In this document: positions 32,879-41,362 of the stretch, in pieces
Position numbering within the stretch: the stretch's first letter is position 1
Layout: every line of letters begins with the position of its first letter
DNA from: Alistipes sp.
GTDB taxonomy: Bacteria > Bacteroidota > Bacteroidia > Bacteroidales > Rikenellaceae
Assembly: GCA_017560305.1 (NCBI GenBank)
Contig: JAFYOF010000131.1
Location: forward strand, 1 to 42,058
Direction: 5' to 3'
DNA: 42,058 nt
The notes under the pieces: model-generated
The model's database searches: none
What the model was told of the DNA's origin: nothing
Seen by the model: only the letters and a program-made list of their open reading frames with translations
Position numbers and translations under genes: made by a program

Positions 32879-34036
32879 CTATTTCAAAGCCTCAGCCAAT
32901 GCCTCCAATGCGGTCAGGTCGCTGGGGTTCATACGCGAACGGATGGTAACCATAGGCTCGGCAATCTCAATCTCCTTCATCTCGCCAAGCATTGCACGCA
33001 TCACGCGACCCGCGCTGGGTGCCCAAGAGCCATTCTCGATGATTCCCACCTTGCGTTTCTGGTAACTCTTTATCTTGAGGTGGTGCAGGAAGTCGTGCAT
33101 CACGGGGAATACATCACCATCGTACGAAGCGGCTGCGACCACCAGTCGGTCATACTTGAAGGCATCCTCCACAGCCTCCGCCATATCGTCACGGCTAAGG
33201 TCGGCGATGCTCACCTTTACACCCTTCTCGCGGAGCATATCGGCAAAAGTGTGCGCCACCTGCGCCGTGCCTCCGTGGATAGATGCGTAGGCGATGAATA
33301 CGCCCTTCGCCTCTGGGCGGTAACTGCTCCAGGTGTCATAAAGACCGATATAGTAACCGAGGTTTTCGCTCAACACAGGTCCGTGCAGAGGGCATATCTG
33401 CTCGATGTCGAGCGTCGAGGCCTTCTTCAGCAGAGCCTGCACCTGTGCGCCATACTTGCCGCAGATGTTGAAGTAGTAACGGCGTGCCTCGCAAGCCCAC
33501 TCCTCCTCGTGGCTCAATGCACCGAACTTACCGAAACCATCAGCCGAGAAGAGTATTTTTTCACTCTGCTCGTAAGTGACCATCACCTCGGGCCAGTGCA
33601 CCATCGGCGCCATAAAGAACTGCAGGGTGTGAGCACCCAACGAGAGTGTCTCGCCCTCCTTTACGGCAATAGTGCGAGCAGAGAAGTCTGCCGCGTGGAA
33701 GAACTGCGGCAACATCTGTATGGCGCGAGCCGATGCAACAATCTGCATCGTGGGGTACATCTGGGCAATGTGAGAGATGCTGCCAGCGTGGTCGGGTTCC
33801 ATATGCTGCACGATGAGGTAGTCGGGTGTTCTGCCGTTGAGCGCAGACTCAACCATCGGCAGCCACTCGTCGCTCTTGCGGCTGTCTACGGTGTCAATGA
33901 TGGCAATCTTCTCATCCTCGATGAGGTATGAGTTGTAACTGATGCCGTTTGGGATGATGTACTGGCTCTCGAAAAGGTCGAGGTCGTGGTCATCAACGCC
34001 AATGTATTTTATCGTGTCGGTAATCTGTGTCTTCAT
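32879..34036 (-). CDS. fprA: Flavodiiron protein (FprA-type oxygen/NO reductase)
   Basis: This 385-residue protein has an N-terminal metallo-beta-lactamase-like domain with the di-iron ligands readable: His78-x-Glu80-x-Asp82-His83 (HMEPDH), His147 (VHWPE), Asp166 (FSADGFG) and His218 (LHGP). A C-terminal flavodoxin domain from about residue 243 (IAYASIHGGTAQVA) follows. Such enzymes reduce oxygen to water or nitric oxide to nitrous oxide in anaerobes. I chose MKTQITDTIKYIG as the start because the 34 codons before it run through a hairpin and have no family similarity. Its mRNA probably comes from the upstream miaB operon. Confidence 0.92.
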   Translation of the reverse strand: MKTQITDTIKYIGVDDHDLDLFESQYIIPNGISYNSYLIEDEKIAIIDTVDSRKSDEWLPMVESALNGRTPDYLIVQHMEPDHAGSISHIAQMYPTMQIVASARAIQMLPQFFHAADFSARTIAVKEGETLSLGAHTLQFFMAPMVHWPEVMVTYEQSEKILFSADGFGKFGALSHEEEWACEARRYYFNICGKYGAQVQALLKKASTLDIEQICPLHGPVLSENLGYYIGLYDTWSSYRPEAKGVFIAYASIHGGTAQVAHTFADMLREKGVKVSIADLSRDDMAEAVEDAFKYDRLVVAAASYDGDVFPVMHDFLHHLKIKSYQKRKVGIIENGSWAPSAGRVMRAMLGEMKEIEIAEPMVTIRSRMNPSDLTALEALAEALK

Positions 34037-34044
34037 AATATGAG

Positions 34045-34074
34045 TGTAAAAAGGCGGAACATTGAGTCCGCCTT
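34045..34074 (-). terminator. Hairpin with U-run between miaB and fprA
   Basis: On the minus strand, stem AAGGCGGA and TCCGCCTT (plus 34051-34058 and 34067-34074) is followed by TTTTT. It ends about 9 bases before the fprA start. It could terminate miaB transcription or act as an attenuator that lets some transcripts read into fprA. Confidence 0.7.
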
Positions 34075-34083
34075 GATTAATTT

Positions 34084-35433
34084 TTATTTTATCTCCTCGC
34101 CAAAGAGGGTTGCCGATGAACAACCGGTGATGCGGCAACGGACATAGTCGCCGATCTGGTGGTCTCCACGGTCAAACACCACAACCTTGTTCTGCGATGT
34201 GCGGCCAAAGAGTTGCTCCTCGCTGCGCTTCGAGCGACCCTCAACCAATACCTCAAACTCCTTGCCGATGTCGCGCTTGTTGCTCTCCTCCGAGAGACGG
34301 TTCTGCAGGTTGATAATCTCGGTAAGGCGTGCAGTCTTCACATCCTCGGGGATGTCATCACCCAGGTTGCGCTGAGCGAAGGTGCCAGGACGCTCCGAGT
34401 ATTTGAACATAAAGGCGAACTCATAACCAACCTCCTCCATAAGAGAGAGGGTCTGCTTGTGGTCCTCCTCGGTCTCACCCGTGAAACCTGCGATAAGGTC
34501 GGTGGTGATGGCGCAATCGGGCATATAGCGGCGGATGGCAGCTACGCGGTCGAGATACCACTCGCGTGTGTATTTTCTGTTCATACGCTCCAGCATCACC
34601 GTTGAGCCTGACTGTGCGGGGAGGTGGATAGCACGGCAGATGTTAGGCATCGAAGCCATAACCTCCAGCAACTCGTCGCTCATATCCTTTGGGTGTGATG
34701 TGGCAAAGCGCACACGCAGCAGCGGAGAAATCTCGGCTACAGCCTTCAGCAGGGCAGGGAAGTTCACATCGCCCGTGCGGTAGGAGTTTACATTCTGACC
34801 CAAAAGAGTCACCTCGCGGTAGCCGTTCTCAAAGAGTGAACGAGCTTCAGCGATGATTGTCGATGCCTCGCGGCTACGCTCACGACCGCGAGTGTAGGGC
34901 ACAACACAGTAAGAGCAGAAGTTGTTGCAGCCACGCATAATGGCGATGTAGGCGCTCACGCCGTTCTTGTCAAGACGCACAGGGGCAATCTCGGCGTAGG
35001 TCTCCTCCTGCGAGAGGATGGTGTTGACGCCCTTGCCGCCACTCTCCGCCTCGCGCACGAGGTTAGGAAGGTCGCGGTAGGTGTCAGGACCCGCCACGAT
35101 ATCCACCGCAAGGTCGCCCACGGTGAGCTGCTCCTTCAGTCGCTCCGCCATACAGCCGATGATGCCGATGAGCAACGAAGGCTTCTTCTTGCGTAGACGA
35201 CGCATCTCTGTGAGGCGTCCCCAGATGCGCTGCTCGGCGTTGTCGCGGATTGAGCAGGTGTTAATCAGTATGACATCAGCCTCGTTGATGTTGTCGGTGT
35301 AGATGTAGCCCTCCTTCTGCATAATGGATACCACAATCTCGGTGTCGCCGACATTCATCTGGCAACCGTAGGTCTCGACAAAGAGGCGTCTGCCCTCGCC
35401 CTTGAGCGGGCGCAGTGTGTTTACATTTATCAT
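34084..35433 (-). CDS. miaB: tRNA-2-methylthio-N6-dimethylallyladenosine synthase
   Basis: This 449-residue methylthiotransferase has the N-terminal cluster cysteines Cys24 (ETYGCQMN), Cys60 (INTCSIRD) and Cys94 (IGCMAER). The radical SAM motif is Cys169, Cys173 and Cys176 (RGCNNFCSYCVVPYTRGRERSR). A C-terminal TRAM domain contains VLVEGRSKRSEEQLFGRT. It adds a methylthio group to i6A37 of tRNAs that read codons starting with U. The gene starts 11 bases after the YitT gene, so the two are probably co-transcribed. Confidence 0.96.
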   Translation of the reverse strand: MINVNTLRPLKGEGRRLFVETYGCQMNVGDTEIVVSIMQKEGYIYTDNINEADVILINTCSIRDNAEQRIWGRLTEMRRLRKKKPSLLIGIIGCMAERLKEQLTVGDLAVDIVAGPDTYRDLPNLVREAESGGKGVNTILSQEETYAEIAPVRLDKNGVSAYIAIMRGCNNFCSYCVVPYTRGRERSREASTIIAEARSLFENGYREVTLLGQNVNSYRTGDVNFPALLKAVAEISPLLRVRFATSHPKDMSDELLEVMASMPNICRAIHLPAQSGSTVMLERMNRKYTREWYLDRVAAIRRYMPDCAITTDLIAGFTGETEEDHKQTLSLMEEVGYEFAFMFKYSERPGTFAQRNLGDDIPEDVKTARLTEIINLQNRLSEESNKRDIGKEFEVLVEGRSKRSEEQLFGRTSQNKVVVFDRGDHQIGDYVRCRITGCSSATLFGEEIK

Positions 35434-35444
35434 ATTTCTTAATT

Positions 35445-36437
35445 TTATTCATTCAAAACGCTATCACCCTCTGGGAACGCCTTAAAGCCCTCGCCGTAGG
35501 TGTCGTAGGCGTCGGTCACAACGAAGAATGCGCGTGGGTCGATTGATTTCAGCTTGCGCTGAACGAGTGCCACCTCACGACGGCTCACGACAAGAAAAAT
35601 CATCTCCTTCTCCTCCTTGGTATACATACCGGCCGACTTGAGGAATGTAGCGCCACGCTCCAGGTCGTTGATGATAAAGTCGCGCATCTTGTCATTCTCT
35701 TTGGTGATGATGAAGAGCAACTTGTCGTATGATGCACCATCGATGACATAGTCAATCACGCGTGAAGATACGAAGATACAGATGAGCGAGTAGAGCGAAA
35801 GCAACCATCCGCCAGTCTCACCCTCGTCAAGACCCAGACCGAAACCGATGACCAGCAGACCCGCCAGCACAACGCCCGCATCGGCGAGCAACACGCCACG
35901 CGAGAATGGGAGGTGGAAATATTTGTTGAGAAGCATCGCTACGATATCGGTACCGCCTGTAGTGGCATTGCTGCGCACAACCAGACCAAGACCAGCGCCG
36001 AGGATTGTACCGCCGAGGATACAGCTGAGCATAAGGTGGTCAGAAAGGTTAATCGCGCCACCCATCAACTGCGCTGGGTCGAGCGCGTGCAGAGCCTCTT
36101 TGGTAGGGTAGGCAAGCGACGAGATGATGTTCATCAAACCAGGGGTGATACACGCCGCAAAGAGCGTTCTGCCGCCGAACTGCTTACCGAAGATGATGAT
36201 GGCGGTGATGAGCAGCGGAATGTCGAACATATAGCCGAATGTACCCACCTGCACAGATGGGAAGATGTTGTGCAGGACGATACCCGCACCATAAACGCCA
36301 CCGGGCACGATGTTGTAGGGGTTGATGAAGAACACAAAACCCACCGACACCATAATGCAACCGAAGATGATGGTAATCATATCACGCCACCAGGCAAAAT
36401 TGGCGAGAGTCTCTTTAGCAGTTTTTTTGATATCCAT
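35445..36437 (-). CDS. YitT-family membrane protein with C-terminal DUF2179 (second copy)
   Basis: This 330-residue protein has several hydrophobic helices over residues 20-225, including INPYNIVPGGVYGAGIVLHN and NATTGGTDIVAMLLNKYF. A C-terminal DUF2179-type domain has LERGATFLKSAGMYTKEEKE and DPRAFFVVTDAYDTYGEGF. It is only distantly related to the YitT protein at 8436-9341, so the two are old paralogues. The function is unknown. The gene is first in an operon with miaB. Confidence 0.85.
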   Translation of the reverse strand: MDIKKTAKETLANFAWWRDMITIIFGCIMVSVGFVFFINPYNIVPGGVYGAGIVLHNIFPSVQVGTFGYMFDIPLLITAIIIFGKQFGGRTLFAACITPGLMNIISSLAYPTKEALHALDPAQLMGGAINLSDHLMLSCILGGTILGAGLGLVVRSNATTGGTDIVAMLLNKYFHLPFSRGVLLADAGVVLAGLLVIGFGLGLDEGETGGWLLSLYSLICIFVSSRVIDYVIDGASYDKLLFIITKENDKMRDFIINDLERGATFLKSAGMYTKEEKEMIFLVVSRREVALVQRKLKSIDPRAFFVVTDAYDTYGEGFKAFPEGDSVLNE

Positions 36438-36757
36438 AGTCGTTTTTCTTTTAATACGCGGTAAAGATACTATTTTTTTGCAAAATTACATCGTTTTATT
36501 CCGAGTTATTTTTCTTTGTAACGAAGTGCCCTGGATGAATGTTGTGTGAGGGGATTTTTGTCATTGGCGGACGGGGATTTTTCGCCTTGAGAGGGTAATT
36601 TCGCCACAGAATAGACCTTTTGGTCAATATTTTTCGCCCCTTACGGCAAAGAGTGCCCCTTAACCACATAATTTTTGAAAATTGGGAAATTAGAGTCAAT
36701 TTTGTGGCGGAAATTTGAGGACCGCATATCTCGTTGATGAGTTTTTTTTAGCGAGAA
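36438..36757. other. Divergent intergenic region between YitT and plsY
   Basis: No gene is supported over about 320 bases. The YitT side has TATCTTTA (plus 36467-36474), a one-mismatch -7 box on the minus strand without a good -33 partner. The middle is AT-rich with scattered G-runs and short reading frames that lack codon bias. I see no tRNA or known RNA. Confidence 0.4.
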
Positions 36758-36790
36758 ATTGGTAAGTTTAAGGAAAAAAGTATATCTTTG
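36758..36790 (+). promoter_or_regulatory. Promoter of plsY and the acyl-activating enzyme gene
   Basis: ATTG (36758-36761), a 21-base spacer and TATCTTTG (36783-36790) match the Bacteroidota consensus. The start site should lie near 36797, giving a leader of about 55 bases. Confidence 0.65.
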
Positions 36791-36810
36791 TATGGATTAT
36801 ACAATTTTAC

Positions 36811-36839
36811 TAATGCGCGGATAACCAATATTCGCATTA
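36811..36839 (+). promoter_or_regulatory. Hairpin in the plsY leader
   Basis: TAATGCG (36811-36817) and CGCATTA (36833-36839) form a perfect 7-bp stem whose 3' end is 12 bases before the plsY ATG. It could affect ribosome access, but its stability is modest. Confidence 0.4.
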
Positions 36840-36851
36840 AAACTTAAACTT

Positions 36852-37550
36852 ATGGCAGGCTGGGGTTTCATTACATACTATTGCGTTTTATCGATGCTGA
36901 TTTTTGCATATTTGCTGGGCTCAATACCGAGCGCGGTGTGGATTGGCAAGCGCTATTATGGTGTCGATATTCGTGAGCACGGTAGCAAGAATGCGGGTAC
37001 AACCAATATGTTGCGAGTGCTTGGACGCAGAGCGGCAATCCCCGTTTTTATCCTTGACTTTTTCAAGGGATTTCTGGCGGTGACGCTGGTGGGTATGTTG
37101 CGCTACGATGCTGATATCAGTTCGGCGTGGCTCATTAACCTCAAGATTTTGGGTGTGTTCGCAGCGGTGGTGGGTCACATCTTCCCAATTTTTGCGAACT
37201 TTAAGGGTGGCAAGGGTGTAGCAACTCTTGTGGGTGCCGTGACAGGTATCTATCCATCTATTATATTTGTATGTTTCGGCGTTTGGCTGGTGGTGTTCCT
37301 GTTCACGAATTATGTGTCGCTCGCATCAATGACGGCAGGTTGCAGCTTTCCGGTTCTGGTGTTGTTCCACGCTACTACAGAGTGGTCGCGCTATAACGAT
37401 ATCTCGGTGACTTTCATCGTCTTCTCGTTTGCGATTGCGGTGCTGTTGCTGTGGTCTCACCGCAAGAATATCGAACGCCTGAAAAACGGTACGGAGTCGA
37501 AGATATACATATGGAAACGACCCGCCGACAAGCAAGAGAAAAAGGAATAA
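36852..37550 (+). CDS. plsY: Glycerol-3-phosphate acyltransferase PlsY
   Basis: This 232-residue inner-membrane protein has the PlsY motifs HGSKNAGTTN (about 43-52) and GHIFPIFANFKGGKGVAT in the centre, with about five membrane helices. PlsY transfers an acyl group from acyl phosphate to glycerol-3-phosphate, the first step of phospholipid synthesis. The basic C-terminal tail (about 200-232) is longer than in many homologues. An acyl-activating enzyme gene follows 11 bases later. Confidence 0.95.
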   Translation: MAGWGFITYYCVLSMLIFAYLLGSIPSAVWIGKRYYGVDIREHGSKNAGTTNMLRVLGRRAAIPVFILDFFKGFLAVTLVGMLRYDADISSAWLINLKILGVFAAVVGHIFPIFANFKGGKGVATLVGAVTGIYPSIIFVCFGVWLVVFLFTNYVSLASMTAGCSFPVLVLFHATTEWSRYNDISVTFIVFSFAIAVLLLWSHRKNIERLKNGTESKIYIWKRPADKQEKKE

Positions 37551-37561
37551 TTAAATAGGAT

Positions 37562-39247
37562 ATGTTACAGGATAATTTAATTAAAATGTTCGAGGTAAGT
37601 TTCCGTGAGAATCACAACTTACCTGCATTGTCTGACTATTTCGGAAAGGATTCGCTCTCCTATTTCGAGATGTCGGAGAAGATAGCCCGTTTGCACCTTC
37701 TCTTTGAAGAGTATGGTGTGCAGCAGGGTGATAAGATTGCTCTGATTGGACGCAACAATGTGAATTGGTGTGTCACATATATCGCAACGGTTACCTATGG
37801 TGCAGTAATCGTGCCAATCCTTCAGGATTTCAACCCTGCCGATGTTGAGAATATCATCACACACTCGGAGAGCCGCCTGCTCTTTGCGGGTGACATCTAC
37901 TGGCAGACCCTCGACAGCGACCGTATGCCAGAGTTGGAGGCTGCGCTGCTGGTAAATAACTTCGAGGTGGTATACGAGAAGGAGGGCGACAAGCTCTCTA
38001 CTCTGCTCAAGAGCTGGGAGAATGATTTCCAGATGAAGTATCCTGCGGGATTCTCGGTGGAGGACATCAAGTATAAGGATGTGCCAAACGAGCAGATGAT
38101 TCTTTTGAACTATACATCTGGAACAACTGGCTCATCGAAGGGTGTTATGTTGTCGGTAAACAACCTCACGGGTAATATGGTCTTTGCTCGCGATATGATT
38201 AACCCTAACACAGGCGGACACTATTTCTACCCAGGCGGCCGTTCATTGTCGTTCCTTCCATTGGCTCACGCCTATGGTTGTGCATTCGACTTCCTGGCGC
38301 AGTTGGTGGCTGGTGGTCACATCACTCTGCTCGGCAGAATGCCATCGCCAAAGATTTTGGTTGATGCGATGCAGAATGTGAAGCCTACTGTAATCTGCTC
38401 AGTACCATTGATTCTGGAGAAGGTTTATCGCAAGATGATTATGCCTATGCTGGAGCAGGGTCCTATGAGCATCGCGATGAAGATTCCTTTCGTAAATACG
38501 GCTCTTTACTCAATCATCCGCTCGAAGTTGATGGCTTCGTTTGGTGGTGAGGCTCAGATTTTTATTGTTGGTGGTGCGCCAATGAATCAGGAGACAGAGT
38601 CATTCCTTCGCAAGATTAACTTCCCGCTCACTATCGGCTATGGTATGACCGAGTGCGGTCCGCTGATTAGCTATGAGCATCCTGACTACTTCAAGAGTGG
38701 CTCTTGCGGAAGATACCTGCCAGGTATTATGGAGGCTAAGATTTTGTCGAAGGACCCACAGAACATCCCTGGCGAGATTGTGGTTCACGGCGAGAATGTG
38801 ATGATGGGTTACTACAAGAACGAGGAGGCTACAAAGGCTGTTCTTGAGGCTGACGGCTGGTTGCACACAGGCGACATGGGTGTGATGGATGAGGATGGTA
38901 CAATCTACATCAAGGGTCGTTGCAAGACTATGATTTTGACTGGCTCGGGTCAGAATATCTATCCCGAGGAGATTGAGGATAAACTCAACAACCTGCCTCT
39001 TGTGATGGAGTCGTTAGTGGTTGAGCGTAAGGGAGTTCTGACTGCGCTTATCTTCCCTGACTACGATCAGGCGAAGCAGGAGAACATCGATTCTGAGCAG
39101 CTCAAGAAGATGATGGAGGAGAACATCACAACCCTCAATACGATGGTTGCATCTTATGAGCGCGTAGGTCGTCACGAGTTGATGGAGAGCGAGTTCGAGA
39201 AGACTCCAAAGCGCTCTATCAAGCGTTATCTCTATCAGGACAAGTAG
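37562..39247 (+). CDS. AMP-forming acyl-CoA synthetase/ligase (long-chain fatty acid type)
   Basis: This 561-residue adenylate-forming enzyme has the ATP-binding loop NYTSGTTGSSKGVML at about 184-199, the YGMTECGPLIS motif, DGWLHTGDMGVMDEDG, and the C-terminal lid with KRSIKRYLY. It activates a carboxylic acid with ATP and passes it to CoA or possibly acyl carrier protein. Sitting directly behind plsY, it probably feeds exogenous or recycled fatty acids into phospholipid synthesis. Whether the acceptor is CoA or ACP cannot be told. Confidence 0.9.
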   Translation: MLQDNLIKMFEVSFRENHNLPALSDYFGKDSLSYFEMSEKIARLHLLFEEYGVQQGDKIALIGRNNVNWCVTYIATVTYGAVIVPILQDFNPADVENIITHSESRLLFAGDIYWQTLDSDRMPELEAALLVNNFEVVYEKEGDKLSTLLKSWENDFQMKYPAGFSVEDIKYKDVPNEQMILLNYTSGTTGSSKGVMLSVNNLTGNMVFARDMINPNTGGHYFYPGGRSLSFLPLAHAYGCAFDFLAQLVAGGHITLLGRMPSPKILVDAMQNVKPTVICSVPLILEKVYRKMIMPMLEQGPMSIAMKIPFVNTALYSIIRSKLMASFGGEAQIFIVGGAPMNQETESFLRKINFPLTIGYGMTECGPLISYEHPDYFKSGSCGRYLPGIMEAKILSKDPQNIPGEIVVHGENVMMGYYKNEEATKAVLEADGWLHTGDMGVMDEDGTIYIKGRCKTMILTGSGQNIYPEEIEDKLNNLPLVMESLVVERKGVLTALIFPDYDQAKQENIDSEQLKKMMEENITTLNTMVASYERVGRHELMESEFEKTPKRSIKRYLYQDK

Positions 39248-39289
39248 TCTCGGGCGCAGGGGCGCTCTGCGAGATATAAATTTCAGGAA

Positions 39290-39330
39290 AAGAGGTTGCC
39301 GAACTTATGGGTTTGGCAACCTCTTACTTC
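39290..39330 (+). terminator. Terminator after the plsY operon
   Basis: An 11-bp stem, AAGAGGTTGCC (39290-39300) and its complement (39315-39325), is followed by a weak T-rich tail (TTACTTCG). The stem core is the same as at 16251-16281 and 19631-19655. Confidence 0.65.
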
Positions 39331-39446
39331 GTAAAAGAGGGCGCTCAGTGGTGTGGGTTTAGCCAAAAAGAGCGATTTTTTTGTATTATTCGTGGTAAAA
39401 ATTGAACTATTCGTTGAAAAAGTTTTCTTATACAAGTGGAAAATCC

Positions 39447-39454
39447 TATTTTTG
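39447..39454 (+). promoter_or_regulatory. -7 box of the fimbrillin-like operon
   Basis: TATTTTTG matches TAnnTTTG. A TTTT at 39423-39426, 20 bases upstream, could stand in for the -33 box. The start codon I chose is about 25 bases after the expected transcript start. Confidence 0.55.
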
Positions 39455-39485
39455 CGACTTACGATGGGAAAAATTGAATTTTCAG

Positions 39486-41330
39486 ATGCATTTGATTTAT
39501 AGATATGTGGTCATTGCGCTTGCCGTTGTGATGGTGTGCGCTTGTTCCACTGACGATATATACGATGGTTGGGATAATGGGCAGGCTGTTGTAGACCCCG
39601 TAGAGGAGGGCACGACAGAGTTGCGTTTTGGTGTTACCTCAACTCGTGCCACGCTCGACGAGAATCTCGATTTGCGCTGGCAGCGAGGCGACCGCATCAC
39701 GCTGATGGCGTATGATGGCGCTGAGCAGATTTTCTCAAAGGAGGCGAGCTTCTGGGCTACTCTCACCGATAACTCATCGGTCGGCTCGCAGGGATATTTC
39801 AAGGCAAAGTTTGATACTACGGCTGATGCTGATGCGCTGACCGCTATCGAGCAGATGGTGGATGGCAAGTGTTATGCCGTGAGCCCAGTACGAGGCGTAA
39901 CCATCGAGGGCACAACCGCTACGATGACCATCCCATCGGTGCAGAATGGCGAGTATGGCGGCGCTCCCGACTTTATGACTGCGCGCAGCAACGCTGTCTC
40001 AACGCTGAAGCTCTGCACGGGTGGCAGCACAGGCTCGGAGTATAACCCCAGCGAGAGTAACTATATCAACGACATTGACCTTGTCTTTACTCACCATACA
40101 CACGCCTTCCGTGTGACAATTCCCCACAACAATCTCGGCACAGAGGTTGTAAGAGCCTATGTGAAGTTCCCATTTGCGGTGGCGGGAGATGTTACGGTGG
40201 ACTATACTACGGGCGAGGTTGTGTCGGTGAACAATACATCTGACCTTATCGTGGTGGAGTTTGCCGAGCCAAAGTCATCGGGCGATGAGTTCTGGGTGTT
40301 TATCAACGGCGTGGAGCGCAACGGCGGCGTGGATATCCGCTTCCAGACAGCCGATGGTACCTACACCGAGCGCCGCGTGGCATCCTTTACGCAGAAGAAC
40401 TGGGTGGCAGGCGCAATCTCAAAGGTAAAACTCTCGGTGCCCGTGGCAACCACAATCACTGAAATTGCTTGTAATGTGATAGACCATTCGCGTTTGGGTG
40501 AGCCTGTGACTGACCTCCATTTATCGTTGGCGCAGGGTTACTATTTCGCAGATTATAGCACCTTTTGCAGCACGGCGGTGGATGCTGGTGCAGGATATTC
40601 AACCGCCACAACATTCAAAATCTTCAGCGACCTAATTGATGGCGGATTCCGTTCGGCGGAGCATTCGCTCGTATTTGAGTCAGAGAGTGCTATCGTGAAA
40701 AATCCGGACGCAATCGTTTTTGGCGAGTCTATTAACGCAGGCAAGTTGAATAGTTATGACCTCTCTGCTCCATATCTTTTTGAGGAGAATTTCTCGCGTG
40801 TGACTGCCTTCGAGTATGAGTTGAACAAGAATACTGGTGCTGTGACTGCAAAGTCGTTGGATGAGTATGGTCTGGTAGGGTGGTACGGTGCGCGTGTAGG
40901 AGTGAGTAGCGGTGCAGCGGCTGTCGGTGTGCGTCACGAGACCGTGGCAGAGTATCGTGGTCGTATGGATACATCGGGTCTTACATCGCTCAAGGATGGC
41001 AAGAGTGTGAATATTCAGGTGAAGTTCAACGCAACTCGTAGTAATAATTATGCCTATTTGGACTTTGGTGTAGCATTGGCGTCAGAGGGCGCTTTAGGTG
41101 GTGGTGATGACATCTCTGGTGCTTCATCAAGAATTGACCCTGAGACCAATACAAATGCTTCATACACCAATATCAGTCAAACCGATATTACGCAGACATT
41201 TGAAGGTGTGAATAACGCCAATCGTCTTTCGTGGCGAGTGAGCCGTGATTACGACTTTGCGGGTAATGGTTGGGTGAGTAGATCTTGGAGAATATATTTG
41301 GATAACATTCGTGTTACCATTTTGAAATAG
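39486..41330 (+). CDS. Fimbrillin-like surface lipoprotein
   Basis: This 614-residue lipoprotein has a VCAC lipobox (Cys20). The mature N-terminal half has features of fimbrillin-family (Mfa-like) proteins: ELRFGVTSTRATLDENLDLRW, GDRITLMAY, then FTHHTHAFRVTIPHNN and ASFTQKNWVAGAISKVKL. The C-terminal part (about 330-614) is an unrelated beta-rich region ending WRIYLDNIRVTILK, a jelly-roll-like ending I cannot name. The start at 39486 is chosen over an ATG 28 codons upstream because the longer form would begin before the promoter and lack a signal. It may be a fimbrial tip or accessory adhesin. A second lipoprotein gene follows 32 bases later. Confidence 0.7.
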   Translation: MHLIYRYVVIALAVVMVCACSTDDIYDGWDNGQAVVDPVEEGTTELRFGVTSTRATLDENLDLRWQRGDRITLMAYDGAEQIFSKEASFWATLTDNSSVGSQGYFKAKFDTTADADALTAIEQMVDGKCYAVSPVRGVTIEGTTATMTIPSVQNGEYGGAPDFMTARSNAVSTLKLCTGGSTGSEYNPSESNYINDIDLVFTHHTHAFRVTIPHNNLGTEVVRAYVKFPFAVAGDVTVDYTTGEVVSVNNTSDLIVVEFAEPKSSGDEFWVFINGVERNGGVDIRFQTADGTYTERRVASFTQKNWVAGAISKVKLSVPVATTITEIACNVIDHSRLGEPVTDLHLSLAQGYYFADYSTFCSTAVDAGAGYSTATTFKIFSDLIDGGFRSAEHSLVFESESAIVKNPDAIVFGESINAGKLNSYDLSAPYLFEENFSRVTAFEYELNKNTGAVTAKSLDEYGLVGWYGARVGVSSGAAAVGVRHETVAEYRGRMDTSGLTSLKDGKSVNIQVKFNATRSNNYAYLDFGVALASEGALGGGDDISGASSRIDPETNTNASYTNISQTDITQTFEGVNNANRLSWRVSRDYDFAGNGWVSRSWRIYLDNIRVTILK

Positions 41331-41362
41331 AAAATAGAAACAAAAACAAACTAATTTAAAAA

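Noticed and set aside
32876..33931. 351-codon plus-strand open frame
   Set aside because: It runs antisense to the flavodiiron gene, whose metal ligands and flavodoxin domain are all readable. The plus-strand translation has no recognisable domain and is a shadow of the biased codons on the other strand.
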